A DNA stretch of 64,000 nucleotides, from contig NZ_JAIVKJ010000001.1 in assembly GCF_020524885.1 (NCBI RefSeq), positions 558,001 through 622,000 on the forward strand, written 5' to 3'. This DNA is from Microbulbifer elongatus (GTDB taxonomy: Bacteria; Pseudomonadota; Gammaproteobacteria; Pseudomonadales; Cellvibrionaceae). The translations under genes were made by a program, and so were the position numbers. The stretch's first letter is position 1. Every line of letters begins with the position of its first letter. This document shows positions 48,210 to 57,357 of the stretch, piece after piece. The notes under the pieces were generated by a model. The model worked only from the letters and a program-made list of their open reading frames with translations. It ran no database searches and had not been told where the DNA came from.

Positions 48210-48617
48210 TTGAATAAACCGCCGATGAACTCTAATCGCCCGTATTTGTTGCGGGCGTTTTACGAGTGGATCACTGACAACAAGTGCACCCCGTATCTGT
48301 TGGTGGACACCCATCTGAATGGTGTGCTCGTTCCCCAACAGCATGTGAACGAAGACGGGCAGATTGTTCTGAATGTCTCTGAAACTGCAGTGATGGGGCT
48401 GACCATGGACAACTACGCCATCCGCTTCAATGCGCGTTTTGGCGGAGTGCCCACGGATATTCAGGTACCCGTCGGTGCCGTCGTCGGGATCTATGCCCGC
48501 GAAAATGGACAGGGAATGGTGTTCGAGCCCGAGGAGACTCCGGAACCCCCGGAGCCCACGCCGCCAACGACCCTAAAAAAGCCCTCCAAAAAGCCGTCCC
48601 TGCGGGTGGTTAAGTAA
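48210..48617 (+). CDS. sspB: ClpXP adaptor SspB
   Basis: A 135-residue protein that delivers ssrA-tagged proteins to ClpXP. The substrate-binding domain (RPYLLRAFYEWITDN...NFNARFGG-type) covers residues about 9-110, followed by a proline-rich linker and the C-terminal ClpX-binding tail LRVVK. The TTG at 48210 has AGGTG nearby and gives MNKPPMNS; an ATG at 48225 lacks a ribosome-binding site. Confidence 0.93.
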   Translation: MNKPPMNSNRPYLLRAFYEWITDNKCTPYLLVDTHLNGVLVPQQHVNEDGQIVLNVSETAVMGLTMDNYAIRFNARFGGVPTDIQVPVGAVVGIYARENGQGMVFEPEETPEPPEPTPPTTLKKPSKKPSLRVVK

Positions 48618-48822
48618 TCTGTCTCCACGGCACATGAGCCCCGGTTTCTACCGGGGTTCGCGTTGCCACTCCTTTTTGCTTCCCGAAAAATCGGCGTAGC
48701 CCTTCTTTTTATCGTCCCTGGACGCCACTGGCGTAAAAAATGACGCCTTATTCCTGTTATTGATTGGTGAATTGGCGACGGCCTTCCGATACTGCAATCA
48801 AGCGGTGCGCAGGAGGACCCTA

Positions 48823-49440
48823 GTGAAATTACTCAGCCATACAATCGGTATTTTTACCAACCCAGATAAAGAGTGGCAGTCAATCCGATCAGACAAGCAT
48901 TCATTTGTGCAGGTCTTTCTAAGTCATGTCCCGATCCTGGCACTTATCCCGGTAGTGTCGGGCTATATTGGCGTGACTCAGGTGGGATTCCGTATCGGGG
49001 AAAATGTTGAAAAGTTGACACCATCCAGCGCCCTGACGCTGGCTGTGATCACGTATTTTGCGATCCTGTTTGGTGTGTATATCTTTGGTGAGTTCATCAA
49101 TTGGATGGCCAAGTCGTTCCGGGTGCCAGGGGATGAAGAGACCCGCCACTATGAGGGTACCGCGCTTGCGGTGTTTGCGACGACGCCAATATTCCTGGTG
49201 GGGTTTGTCGGGTTGTATCCCAGCCTATGGTTGAACGCCGGGGTGACACTGCTGGCCACCTGTTATTCGGTCTACCTGATTTACGAGGGGATACCGATCC
49301 TGATGAACATTGATAAGGAGAGGGCCTTCGTATATGCGTCGTCGGTAGTGACGGTTGGGCTGGTTCTTTTGGTTACGGTGCGTATTGGTACCGTTATCCT
49401 CTGGGGTATGGGAGTGGGGCCCGTTTACCAGAATATTTGA
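48823..49440 (+). CDS. YIP1-family membrane protein
   Basis: A 205-residue membrane protein with about five helices; the N-terminus (LLSHTIGIFTNPDKEWQSIR) and the layout fit the YIP1 family. It starts with GTG, justified by AGGAGG seven bases upstream. Function in bacteria is unknown. It is monocistronic, ended by a hairpin at 49531. Confidence 0.85.
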   Translation: MKLLSHTIGIFTNPDKEWQSIRSDKHSFVQVFLSHVPILALIPVVSGYIGVTQVGFRIGENVEKLTPSSALTLAVITYFAILFGVYIFGEFINWMAKSFRVPGDEETRHYEGTALAVFATTPIFLVGFVGLYPSLWLNAGVTLLATCYSVYLIYEGIPILMNIDKERAFVYASSVVTVGLVLLVTVRIGTVILWGMGVGPVYQNI

Positions 49441-49530
49441 TGAGAAACCCGCAGGGAGCCCCCCACCGCGCCTGTTTTCTGCGGCAGTGTGATGGGGGTG
49501 GTGCAGCGGGGCATAGAGAAAACATAGAGA

Positions 49531-49557
49531 AAAGCCGGCACAATTGCCGGCTTTCTT
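49531..49557 (+). terminator. Terminator after the YIP1 gene
   Basis: AAAGCCGGCA (49531-49540), CAAT loop and its exact complement TGCCGGCTTT (49545-49554), then a T-rich end. It may also serve the convergent M48 protease gene. Confidence 0.82.
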
Positions 49558-49623
49558 GTTTGCGTGTCTCGACTGAAACAGGTTTATGCCCAGGGCTGCT
49601 AGGAGCTGCCACGGGTTTGCATA

Positions 49624-51645
49624 CTATGCCGACTGCACGTCAGCTACGGGCATCGATTCCGTGGCTTTTGGGTTGGTGGACGGAAGCACTGGCGGCATAG
49701 GGCAGTCCAGGCAGTCGGCGATCGCCCTGAGTAACTCAATCTCCGAGCCTTCCACCACCCCGTCATGAGCGAGGGTCACCACCAGCGCTTTCAGAAACGC
49801 CGGTTTCTTGAGTGGCGCGGTATCCGCTGCAATCACGAGGGCTTTGTCGAGTCGCTGCAGGGTAATATCTGAACGGGTAGGGAGGGGAGTGGGGGAAGCC
49901 CCCAATTGTTTCAGGCCTGCCTCGAAAGCACGCTTTGCAGCCAGGTAGTCGCTATTCCCGGCGTGGGCCATTGTCGCCAGCAGGAATCGCTGGGCGTCCG
50001 CAATAGCCTTGCTTGTGCCGCTGGTTACCTTGCGTTGAACATCGGGCTTTGGCTCCAGTCCGTGCACCAGAACGCGGTAAAGCGCCCACTCCCAGATCTC
50101 TACCTTGCCATCTGCTCGCAACAGCTTGATCACGTTGCGTTTGAAAATCTGATACTGCTGCGGTGCCAGTGCCTTGAGAGCAGGAATACTAAGGTCGAGC
50201 AGCGGTAGCCGACACTCGAGTGGCAATCGCGCAAGCGACGGTTCAAGTTTATTGAATTCCCTCAGCACCGCGGGGTGTGCAGAGCGCGTCAGAATATCCC
50301 GCTGAATTTGCTGCTGCTCGTCTTCTCGTTGCTGGGGAGCTATTAAGAGCCCGTATACCAATGCCCGGGCGGCAAACGGGTCGTGCGCGGCCGACTTCAG
50401 GTCCGCGGGAACACGGGACAGCAGGCTGCGCCCCAGCTCCAGCTGATCCGCTGATGGCGCTGCGATGTTGTTATTAACGGTTTCCAGTACCTGATCAAGG
50501 CGTGCCTGATAGGGAGTGCCTGCGTCGCTCGCCGAGCCGGCGGCATAGGTTTCTGCCTCATGAAGACTGGATATGTGTATATCGTTTCCTGAGGTCGCAG
50601 CGCTGCCAATCGCTGATCCGGCCTGCGAGGGCGATGTCACTTGCGCGCCGAATCCCTTCCAGCCTGGATCCAGGCGGGTGATCCGGGCCGTGAGAGGCGG
50701 GTGAGTGGCAAAGAAACCCAGCAGGGAATGCTTGAGACTACTGGCGAAATACATATGGCTGAATTCGCTCGCATTGGCTGCCTGCAGATTGGAGCCAGGG
50801 GCGTGGTTGCCGATCTTTTTCAGCGCACCGGCGATACCCTGGTTGCTTCGCGTGAACTGGACCGCGGATGCGTCTGCCAGGTATTCCCGCTGGCGGCTGA
50901 CCGCAGACTTGATCAGGTTGCCGAAAAAGGTCCCGGTGTAGCCGATTACCAGCAGTCCAGCACCAATCCCGAATACCGCCGCTCGCCCTCGGTTGTCGCG
51001 TCCTCCAAAATGGCTTCCGCGCAACAGCCAGCTACCCAGCAGGCCGATGATCAGGATCCCGTGCAACAGCCCGACGATACGAATATTTAGGCGCATGTCG
51101 CCGTTGAAAATGTGGCTGAACTCGTGCGCTACAACCCCCTGGAGCTGTTCTCTGCTGAGCTGCTCGATACAGCCGCGAGTGAGCCCCACTACTGCATCCG
51201 AAGGCTTGTAGCCCGCGGCAAAGGCATTGATGGCACTGTCCTCAATGATATAGACGTCGGGCACCGGGGTGCCTGATGCCAGGGCCATCTCTTCCACTAC
51301 ATTGAGAGCGCGCTGCTCGGCGAGCCCTTCCGGGGCTAGGTTGATTTTTTTGCCGCCCAGCGACTCCGCGACTGCACGACCGCCCGCCGCCAGCTGGCGC
51401 AGGCGGAAAAAGCTGGCAATGGCAATAATTGCGGTAATGGTCACCGCGATAGTCGCCACCGTATCCCAGCCCAGCCCACCGATCATCTGCACCAGTGATG
51501 CCGAGCCCTGGCCGCGGGAATAGTGGGTGAGAAGGGCGATAAACAGCGTGGTAATGGCGATCAGCCCGAGCACAGCGACAGCGAACAGCGCCACCAGCAG
51601 AGTGGAGTTACGGCGGGCCTTGTCTTGATATTCAAAAAAATTCAT
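49624..51645 (-). CDS. Membrane M48 metalloprotease with C-terminal extension (HtpX-like)
   Basis: A 673-residue protein. Two N-terminal helices (about 15-40 and 62-82) precede an M48 peptidase domain with HEFSH (His174, Glu175, His178) and two more helices near 190-240. An extra 350-residue C-terminal part has no peptidase motif and includes helical segments resembling TerB-type repeats (LRADGKVEIWEWAL, LAHDGVVEGSEIELLRAIAD). The LemA gene stands 9 bp upstream, a recurrent pairing with M48 proteases. A role in membrane protein quality control is likely. Confidence 0.88.
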   Translation of the reverse strand: MNFFEYQDKARRNSTLLVALFAVAVLGLIAITTLFIALLTHYSRGQGSASLVQMIGGLGWDTVATIAVTITAIIAIASFFRLRQLAAGGRAVAESLGGKKINLAPEGLAEQRALNVVEEMALASGTPVPDVYIIEDSAINAFAAGYKPSDAVVGLTRGCIEQLSREQLQGVVAHEFSHIFNGDMRLNIRIVGLLHGILIIGLLGSWLLRGSHFGGRDNRGRAAVFGIGAGLLVIGYTGTFFGNLIKSAVSRQREYLADASAVQFTRSNQGIAGALKKIGNHAPGSNLQAANASEFSHMYFASSLKHSLLGFFATHPPLTARITRLDPGWKGFGAQVTSPSQAGSAIGSAATSGNDIHISSLHEAETYAAGSASDAGTPYQARLDQVLETVNNNIAAPSADQLELGRSLLSRVPADLKSAAHDPFAARALVYGLLIAPQQREDEQQQIQRDILTRSAHPAVLREFNKLEPSLARLPLECRLPLLDLSIPALKALAPQQYQIFKRNVIKLLRADGKVEIWEWALYRVLVHGLEPKPDVQRKVTSGTSKAIADAQRFLLATMAHAGNSDYLAAKRAFEAGLKQLGASPTPLPTRSDITLQRLDKALVIAADTAPLKKPAFLKALVVTLAHDGVVEGSEIELLRAIADCLDCPMPPVLPSTNPKATESMPVADVQSA

Positions 51646-51654
51646 GGCTGCACG

Positions 51655-52251
51655 TCAGAACTGGACTTTGGGAGCTGCCTGAAAAACCTCTGAGTCGGCG
51701 AACTCGAGCAGCTTGCCGTTCTCGCGATGGCCAAAAAAGCCGGCAAAGAATACCGGGGGGAAGCTCTGGCGGAAGGTGTTGTAGGCGGTCACGCCATCGT
51801 TAAATGCCTGACGCGCAAACGAGACCTTGTTTTCGGTGCTGGTCAGTTCTTCCATCACCTGCTGTACCGTCTGGTTGGCCTTAAGGTCCGGGTAGGCTTC
51901 CATTACCACGTTGAGGCGGCCCAGCGCATTCGCGAGTACACCTTCCGCATTACCCAGGTCGGCCATGGCAGCGGCGGAGCCCGGATTGCTGGAAGCGGCC
52001 TTGAGGCCGGCGAGCGCGGAGTTGCGGGCGCTGATTACCGCTTCAAGGGTTTCCCGCTCGTGCTTAAGATAGGCCTTGGCGGATTCCACCAGGTTGGGGA
52101 TCAGGTCATAGCGGCGCTTCAGCTGCACTTCGATCTGCGCAAATGCGTTTTCATAGCGGTTCTTCAGGGAAACCAGTTTGTTGTAGATGCTGATGACGTA
52201 AAACACCAGTGCGGCCAGAACCACCAGCCAGACGACGGTTGAAACTTCCAT
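51655..52251 (-). CDS. lemA: LemA-family protein
   Basis: A 198-residue protein with an N-terminal helix ([20 protein letters not shown]) and the LemA alpha-helical domain ([37 protein letters not shown], split at about 26-64; [11 protein letters not shown] near the end). It leads the LemA-M48 operon. Function is not established; in relatives it may support the protease. Confidence 0.92.
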   Translation of the reverse strand: MEVSTVVWLVVLAALVFYVISIYNKLVSLKNRYENAFAQIEVQLKRRYDLIPNLVESAKAYLKHERETLEAVISARNSALAGLKAASSNPGSAAAMADLGNAEGVLANALGRLNVVMEAYPDLKANQTVQQVMEELTSTENKVSFARQAFNDGVTAYNTFRQSFPPVFFAGFFGHRENGKLLEFADSEVFQAAPKVQF

Positions 52252-52463
52252 TGATTCTCTTCTTCCTGTTGTGAAAAGTCAGTCTTGTTGATTCGGAAGG
52301 GTTTATCCCAAGGTTGCGCCTGATACTACCATGGACAATACAACGAAAGGTGGATAGCCGACGCACGCAATAGTTGGGGTATAATCAGCCGCGAAATTAC
52401 GACTCGTCGCAATGCTGGTCATCTTTTTGTGGCGGTTGCCGTTAAATCTGGAGTCAAAACAGA

Positions 52464-53654
52464 ATGAGTGAGCAAGTTACAGACCCTGTGGTCATTGTTG
52501 GTATTTCCCGCACTCCCATGGGAGCAATGCAGGGCGCGCTGTCTGGCCTGAGTGCCCCGGAACTGGGTGCGGTAGCAATTCGCGGCGCACTCGCGGACGC
52601 CGGTGTTGCCGCAAGCGACGTGGACGAAGTTCTGATGGGGTGTGTATTGCCGGCCGGGCTGGGTCAGGCACCGGCGCGCCAGGCATCCCTGGGTGCCGGT
52701 ATCCCCGAAGGTACGCCGACCACCACCGTCAACAAGGTGTGTGGCTCCGGCATGAAGACCGTGATGATGGCCCGTAACGCGCTGTTGTCCGGTGATGCCA
52801 AGGTCGTAGTTGCTGGCGGGATGGAAAGCATGAGCAATGCGCCCTACCTGCTGCCCAAATCCCGCGCGGGTATGCGCCTCGGTCACGGTGAAGTGCTCGA
52901 CCATATGTTTACCGACGGCCTGGAAAATGCCTACGACGGCCAGTTGATGGGTAACTTTGCTGAGTGCACCGCAGATAAATACTCCTTCACCCGGGAAGAG
53001 CAGGACGCATTTGCGCTGGAATCCCTGGCGCGCGCCAATGCCGCAATCGAATCCGATGCGTTTAAGCGGGAAATTTCGCCAGTGACCATCAGCACGCGCA
53101 AAGGCGATGTGGAAGTCTCTGTGGATGAGGGCCCCGGCAGTGCGCGTCCGGACAAAATTCCCCAGCTGCGCCCGGCGTTTCGCAAGGACGGCACCGTTAC
53201 CGCCGCTAATGCCAGCTCGATTTCCGATGGTGCGGCCGCGCTGGTGCTGATGCGTGAAAGTGAAGCCAAGGCCCGTGGCATCCGGATTCTGGCGGTGCTG
53301 AAAGGGCAAAGTCAGTTCGCACACGAGCCGGAGTGGTTCACCACAGCGCCGGTTTCCGCAATGGCTAACCTGCTGAAGAAGACCGGTTGGGAAGCGGCAG
53401 ATGTGGACCTGTACGAAATCAACGAAGCTTTTGCGGTCGTTACCATGGCGGCGATGAAAGAGCTGGACCTGCCGCGCGACAAGGTGAACGTCAACGGCGG
53501 TGCTTGTGCACTGGGTCACCCGCTGGGTGCCAGTGGTGCGCGAGTCATCGTGACCCTGCTTGCAGCCCTGGAAAATCGCGACCTCAAAAAGGGCGTGGCC
53601 AGTCTGTGTATTGGTGGTGGTGAAGCGACTGCGGTGGCCATCGAGCGCCCCTAG
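52464..53654 (+). CDS. Acetyl-CoA C-acetyltransferase (thiolase)
   Basis: A 396-residue thiolase with nucleophile Cys93 in NKVCGSGMK, NEAFA, and GGACALGHPLGASGAR with the second Cys and catalytic His. It condenses acetyl-CoA to acetoacetyl-CoA or cleaves 3-ketoacyl-CoA. No neighbouring reductase or fatty-acid gene tells biosynthesis (PhaA-like) from degradation (AtoB-like). A TATAAT at 52380 is a possible -10. It ends at a long bidirectional terminator. Confidence 0.94.
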   Translation: MSEQVTDPVVIVGISRTPMGAMQGALSGLSAPELGAVAIRGALADAGVAASDVDEVLMGCVLPAGLGQAPARQASLGAGIPEGTPTTTVNKVCGSGMKTVMMARNALLSGDAKVVVAGGMESMSNAPYLLPKSRAGMRLGHGEVLDHMFTDGLENAYDGQLMGNFAECTADKYSFTREEQDAFALESLARANAAIESDAFKREISPVTISTRKGDVEVSVDEGPGSARPDKIPQLRPAFRKDGTVTAANASSISDGAAALVLMRESEAKARGIRILAVLKGQSQFAHEPEWFTTAPVSAMANLLKKTGWEAADVDLYEINEAFAVVTMAAMKELDLPRDKVNVNGGACALGHPLGASGARVIVTLLAALENRDLKKGVASLCIGGGEATAVAIERP

Positions 53655-53678
53655 ATCGAGCACTCTGAGCCACAGTTA

Positions 53679-53730
53679 TGTCGCGCACAAAAAAACGGAG
53701 GCCTAGCCTCCGTTTTTTTTGTGCGCGACA
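53679..53730. terminator. Long bidirectional terminator
   Basis: The arms TGTCGCGCAC and GTGCGCGACA (53679-53688 and 53721-53730) and the inner CGGAGGC/GCCTCCG form a nearly perfect 52-base hairpin with A7 and T8 tracts, between the thiolase and the convergent dolP operon. Confidence 0.95.
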
Positions 53731-53755
53731 ATCTGTCTAGTGTCAGTCGATACGG

Positions 53756-54355
53756 TCAATCGATATATTCCACCGCTTTCACTACTTTCTGCACGCCACC
53801 TACGGTGCGGGTCTTTTCCGCCGCATTTTCCGCTTCCTGCCGAGTCAGCAGGCCCATCAGATAGACCACGCCATTTTCCGTTACCACCTTGATGCGACCG
53901 CTGTCGATTTCCTTGTCGGTCAGCAGGGCGCTTTTGACTTTGGTGGTCAGCCAAGTATCGCTGGTGCGCGCAAGCATGGACGTGGTACCGCGCACCTGGA
54001 TCTCGTTATACACCTGGCGCACAGAGTGGACTTGTTGCGCCGTGCCGCCGGCCAGATTACGCAACTCGTTGGAGGGTACCTGGCCTGTGAGAAGCACGAC
54101 GCCATTGAAGCTGACCACATCAATGTTGGCCGCTTTCAAGTCCGGGTGGGCTTTGCCGATATTGACCTTGGTGATAGTTTCCAATTGCTGGTCATCGATA
54201 TAGGTGCCGAAACTGCGCTCACCTGGATCGGGCTGGATGGGGCCGTCGTGAGTAGCGTCCAGCACAGTGGCGCAGCCGCCGAGAATGGAAAGTGCACAGG
54301 CCGCAATGGCCAGCTTGACCGGTTTCATAAAGGGTTTACCTGTAGTCATTTGCAT
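53756..54355 (-). CDS. dolP: BON-domain lipoprotein DolP (YraP)
   Basis: A lipoprotein with two BON domains (about 60-120 and 135-195) and lipobox ILGGC; it locates to the outer membrane and division site and supports membrane integrity. The ATG at 54355 has GAGGAA upstream; the ATG at 54328 (MKPVKLAI) gives a more classical signal peptide and is nearly as good. It starts 3 bases after the diaA stop. Confidence 0.92.
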   Translation of the reverse strand: MQMTTGKPFMKPVKLAIAACALSILGGCATVLDATHDGPIQPDPGERSFGTYIDDQQLETITKVNIGKAHPDLKAANIDVVSFNGVVLLTGQVPSNELRNLAGGTAQQVHSVRQVYNEIQVRGTTSMLARTSDTWLTTKVKSALLTDKEIDSGRIKVVTENGVVYLMGLLTRQEAENAAEKTRTVGGVQKVVKAVEYID

Positions 54356-54358
54356 GGG

Positions 54359-54952
54359 TCATTCCTCGTATCCGCCAAACAGACTGCTGTCGATCAGGTC
54401 GCACAGGCAGAAAAGGGTCAACAGGTGCACCTGGTGAACCTCTGATGCCACGACAGAAGGTACACGCAGTTCGATATCGTGCACATCCAGCAGGGCGGAG
54501 CAGTCGCTATCGCTTTCACCGCCAGTAAGGGCGAGCACACCCATTTCCCGGTCGTGGGCCGCGCGAATAGCCTGCACCAGATTGGAGTCACTGCCGTCGG
54601 TACTGATTATCACCAGCAGATCGCCCGGCTGGCCCAGCGCCCGAATCTGGCGCGCGTAAGAATCGGCGCGCCCGTGATTGCGTGCAACCGTGCCGGTGGT
54701 GATTGCGTCACCATTCAGGGCGAGTGCTGGGAGGCCGGGGCGCTCCCTTTCGATTCCGCCCATCAGCTGTGCGGAAAAACTTTGTGAAAGCGCACCGCTC
54801 AGGCCATTGCCACAGATCAATAGTTTGTTTTCGGCCAGCAGTGTATGCACGATCATTTCGCTGGCTTCGGCAATCAGGGGGGCCAAAAGTTCACCAGCAT
54901 TCATGGTTGCTTCAATACTGTGGTGAAACAGGGTTACTACTCTCTGTTCCAT
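54359..54952 (-). CDS. diaA: DnaA initiator-associating protein DiaA
   Basis: A 197-residue SIS-domain protein (LLICGNGLSGALSQSFSAQLMGGIE, LVIISTDGSDSNLVQAI). In this locus, between yraN and dolP, it is DiaA, which binds DnaA and helps initiation of replication; sequence alone could also be read as GmhA (heptose isomerase). The operon is lpoA-yraN-diaA-dolP. Confidence 0.9.
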   Translation of the reverse strand: MEQRVVTLFHHSIEATMNAGELLAPLIAEASEMIVHTLLAENKLLICGNGLSGALSQSFSAQLMGGIERERPGLPALALNGDAITTGTVARNHGRADSYARQIRALGQPGDLLVIISTDGSDSNLVQAIRAAHDREMGVLALTGGESDSDCSALLDVHDIELRVPSVVASEVHQVHLLTLFCLCDLIDSSLFGGYEE

Positions 54953-54979
54953 TTATTCTGTGGTTTCCATTTTGTGAGC

Positions 54980-55339
54980 CTATTGCCCGAAGGCATTTTT
55001 TATCCAGTCGATATTCAGCGATTCGCGGTGACAGTCCCGCTCAATAGTGATGACATCAAAGCGGCAGGGGCAATCGACTTTTCGATATTGTAAATACCCG
55101 TTGGCAGTTGCCAGCAACTTGCGTTGTTTGCGGAAGTCTACCGAAACACCGGCGCCGCCAAAACTGCGATTGCGCCGGTAGCGCACTTCGACAAAAACCA
55201 GGGTGCTGCCATCGCGGGCGATCAGGTCAATCTCGCCGAATCGGCCGCGGAAATTTCGCTCTACGATGCGCAGTCCTGCGTTTATGAGATACCGCTCGGC
55301 AACCGCTTCCATCTGATTGCCAATACTTGTTGTGTCCAT
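54980..55339 (-). CDS. yraN: YraN/UPF0102 nuclease-like protein
   Basis: A 119-residue protein with a restriction-endonuclease-like core: E-A-V-A-E-RYL start, FGEIDLIARD and FVEVRYRRN, in line with the D-ExK pattern. Biological role uncertain. It lies 27 bp upstream of diaA and 63 bp downstream of lpoA. Confidence 0.92.
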   Translation of the reverse strand: MDTTSIGNQMEAVAERYLINAGLRIVERNFRGRFGEIDLIARDGSTLVFVEVRYRRNRSFGGAGVSVDFRKQRKLLATANGYLQYRKVDCPCRFDVITIERDCHRESLNIDWIKNAFGQ

Positions 55340-55402
55340 ACTGTCGGTATCCGCACTTCCCGAGTCCGTAGGAAGCTTGTTGTTAAAAGAATACGCTCGA
55401 GA

Positions 55403-57322
55403 TTAATCGATACGCACGCTGCCGTCAGGGGACACGGTTCCGCCGCTATCATTTTTGGTAATCGGCACTGGAGCCCCCCGGTCAATTTTTGCCCAGATTT
55501 GTTCGCGCACGATGCGACCATCCGCGGTCAAGCTCAGGGCGCCCGTCAGTCCGTATACCTGCTGCTCCGGGAACTGCCGTAACATTGGCAGGCGCGGGTA
55601 CAGGCGGAAGGCATCCGCACCCAGCGCGTAAAGGCGCGCGAAAGCCGGCGCAGGCGCGGCCTGTTTGACGATGTTCTGCTTTGTCTGGTTATCGTCCTCA
55701 AACAGCCACGGCATGGCGGTGAAACGAACACCGTTTATATCGCGGTCGCGCTGGCGATCTACATTGCCAGCAAAAACCTGAGAGGTTGAAAATACCGGAA
55801 GCTCCCCGGCATAGAAGAACGACAGCATGGGTTTGATCTGGCGGGCCTGCTGCGGCTGAGCCAGTACGAATAGCATGTCCACATCGCCGCGGCGGCGCGG
55901 GGTAAATTTCAAAGGCGCGGCCAGTTTACTGCGCAGCTCGCGCTCGCGGTTTTTACTCTCGGAGATCAGCAGGGCGTCGCTCACCAGCTGCGAAAAATTG
56001 GTGTTGTCGCGGTAGTTGCGACTTTCGGTGATGCTGCCGCCGAGGGCGTTCCACTCTTCGGTAAAGGCTTCCAGGCCACGCTGTCCCCAGCTGGACTCCG
56101 GAGCCAGAATCATCGCTTGGCGGTGCCCCTGCCTGTAGGCCTGGCGGGCAACCTGGCGGGCCTCGTCTTCGATTGCCAAACCGAACTGCACCAGGTCCGG
56201 GGTTAGGCGGCCTTGCTCACCACTGACTTCGGCATAGTTCAGTGCCAGGGTGGGTACTGGCAGTTTCTCGGTGGCCAGCAGGTTGGCGACTTTGCCCTTG
56301 TCCAGGGGGCCTACAATTGCCTGGGCGCCGTTGTTCACCGCGGTCTGGTAAATTTCTTCGAATGGCTGGTCCAGCCCCGTGTCGTAGACCTGAACCTGGG
56401 GTGTGGGTGCGCCTGCGTCCAGTGCGCTGTAGTAGGCCGCCATAAATCCGTCGCGAATGGCGCGCCCGGCGCTGCCGAGGGGGCCGGAAAGCGGTAATAG
56501 CAGCGCCACATTCTGCGCGCGCTGGGTCGCCAACTGTTCAAGCAGCTGCAGCGCCTGCGGCGGATGTGAAACCGCAGTGTGGCTCGGCCACTGCTGGCGC
56601 CAGCGGCTCAGCGCTGTCAGCTGGGAGCTGATGTCGGCCTGTGTGTCGCGGCCAAGCAGCGCCAGCTCGTACCAGGCGCGCATTTTCGGGTCGAGGCTCT
56701 CTTCTGCGCGCACACGTAGCTCCCGGGAGGGGAGTTGGGTCAGCAGTTGCCACAAACCGTCGTTGTTTGCGGCGATTGTCTGGTCATCCAGTGCCAGCGG
56801 GGCGATACGCTGGCGCTCGGCGATACCGCTATCGATATCCCCCATCAGGCTCCACAGGTCGGCGCGCAGGTTGCGCAGGGGCAGAGCGGTTTCGGCGGGG
56901 ATCTGGAACCAGGATTGCTCCAGACGCGGCGCACTTACCAGGTCCAGCGCGGTAAAGAACTCATCGTCAGCGGCGAGGGCGCCGCCGTAGACCTGGGCGT
57001 ACTTTGCGTACTCGGTATCGGTCAGTTGTTCGGCGTCAATGCTACTGGCCGCTTGCCGGACCGTCGCGTTATCGCCCAGAGTGTATAGAATGGCGGCCGC
57101 CTGCAGCTGCACCCGGTCTTTTTCCGGTGATGCGAGCTGGCGAGCGTCATTCAGCAGGCGGATGGCGCTCTGGCGGTCGGCGGACGCAATATTGGCCGGG
57201 TCGGCCGGTATCTGCGTATTTGGCTGGTTGCTCGGCGTCTGACAGCCGGCCAGAGCCAGTGTCAGAGTGGCGGCCGCCAGGCCATTGATCATGAAGGGGA
57301 TTCGCCGGTACAGGGCGGACAT
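55403..57322 (-). CDS. lpoA: Penicillin-binding protein activator LpoA
   Basis: A 639-residue outer-membrane lipoprotein with lipobox LALAGC (Cys27), an N-terminal TPR-like helical domain (about 50-270) and a C-terminal periplasmic-binding-protein fold (about 280-620; VALLLPLSGPLGSAGRAIRDGFMAAY). It activates PBP1a-type synthases. The ATG at 57322 has GGGAGAAG upstream. It is divergent from rsmI. Confidence 0.94.
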   Translation of the reverse strand: MSALYRRIPFMINGLAAATLTLALAGCQTPSNQPNTQIPADPANIASADRQSAIRLLNDARQLASPEKDRVQLQAAAILYTLGDNATVRQAASSIDAEQLTDTEYAKYAQVYGGALAADDEFFTALDLVSAPRLEQSWFQIPAETALPLRNLRADLWSLMGDIDSGIAERQRIAPLALDDQTIAANNDGLWQLLTQLPSRELRVRAEESLDPKMRAWYELALLGRDTQADISSQLTALSRWRQQWPSHTAVSHPPQALQLLEQLATQRAQNVALLLPLSGPLGSAGRAIRDGFMAAYYSALDAGAPTPQVQVYDTGLDQPFEEIYQTAVNNGAQAIVGPLDKGKVANLLATEKLPVPTLALNYAEVSGEQGRLTPDLVQFGLAIEDEARQVARQAYRQGHRQAMILAPESSWGQRGLEAFTEEWNALGGSITESRNYRDNTNFSQLVSDALLISESKNRERELRSKLAAPLKFTPRRRGDVDMLFVLAQPQQARQIKPMLSFFYAGELPVFSTSQVFAGNVDRQRDRDINGVRFTAMPWLFEDDNQTKQNIVKQAAPAPAFARLYALGADAFRLYPRLPMLRQFPEQQVYGLTGALSLTADGRIVREQIWAKIDRGAPVPITKNDSGGTVSPDGSVRID

Positions 57323-57357
57323 ATTCTTCTCCCACAAAACTTATTCTGGAGTGAACT

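Noticed and set aside
52419..53663. Open frame of about 410 codons on the minus strand
   Set aside because: Antisense to the thiolase over its full length; no motif and a His/Arg-rich shadow composition.
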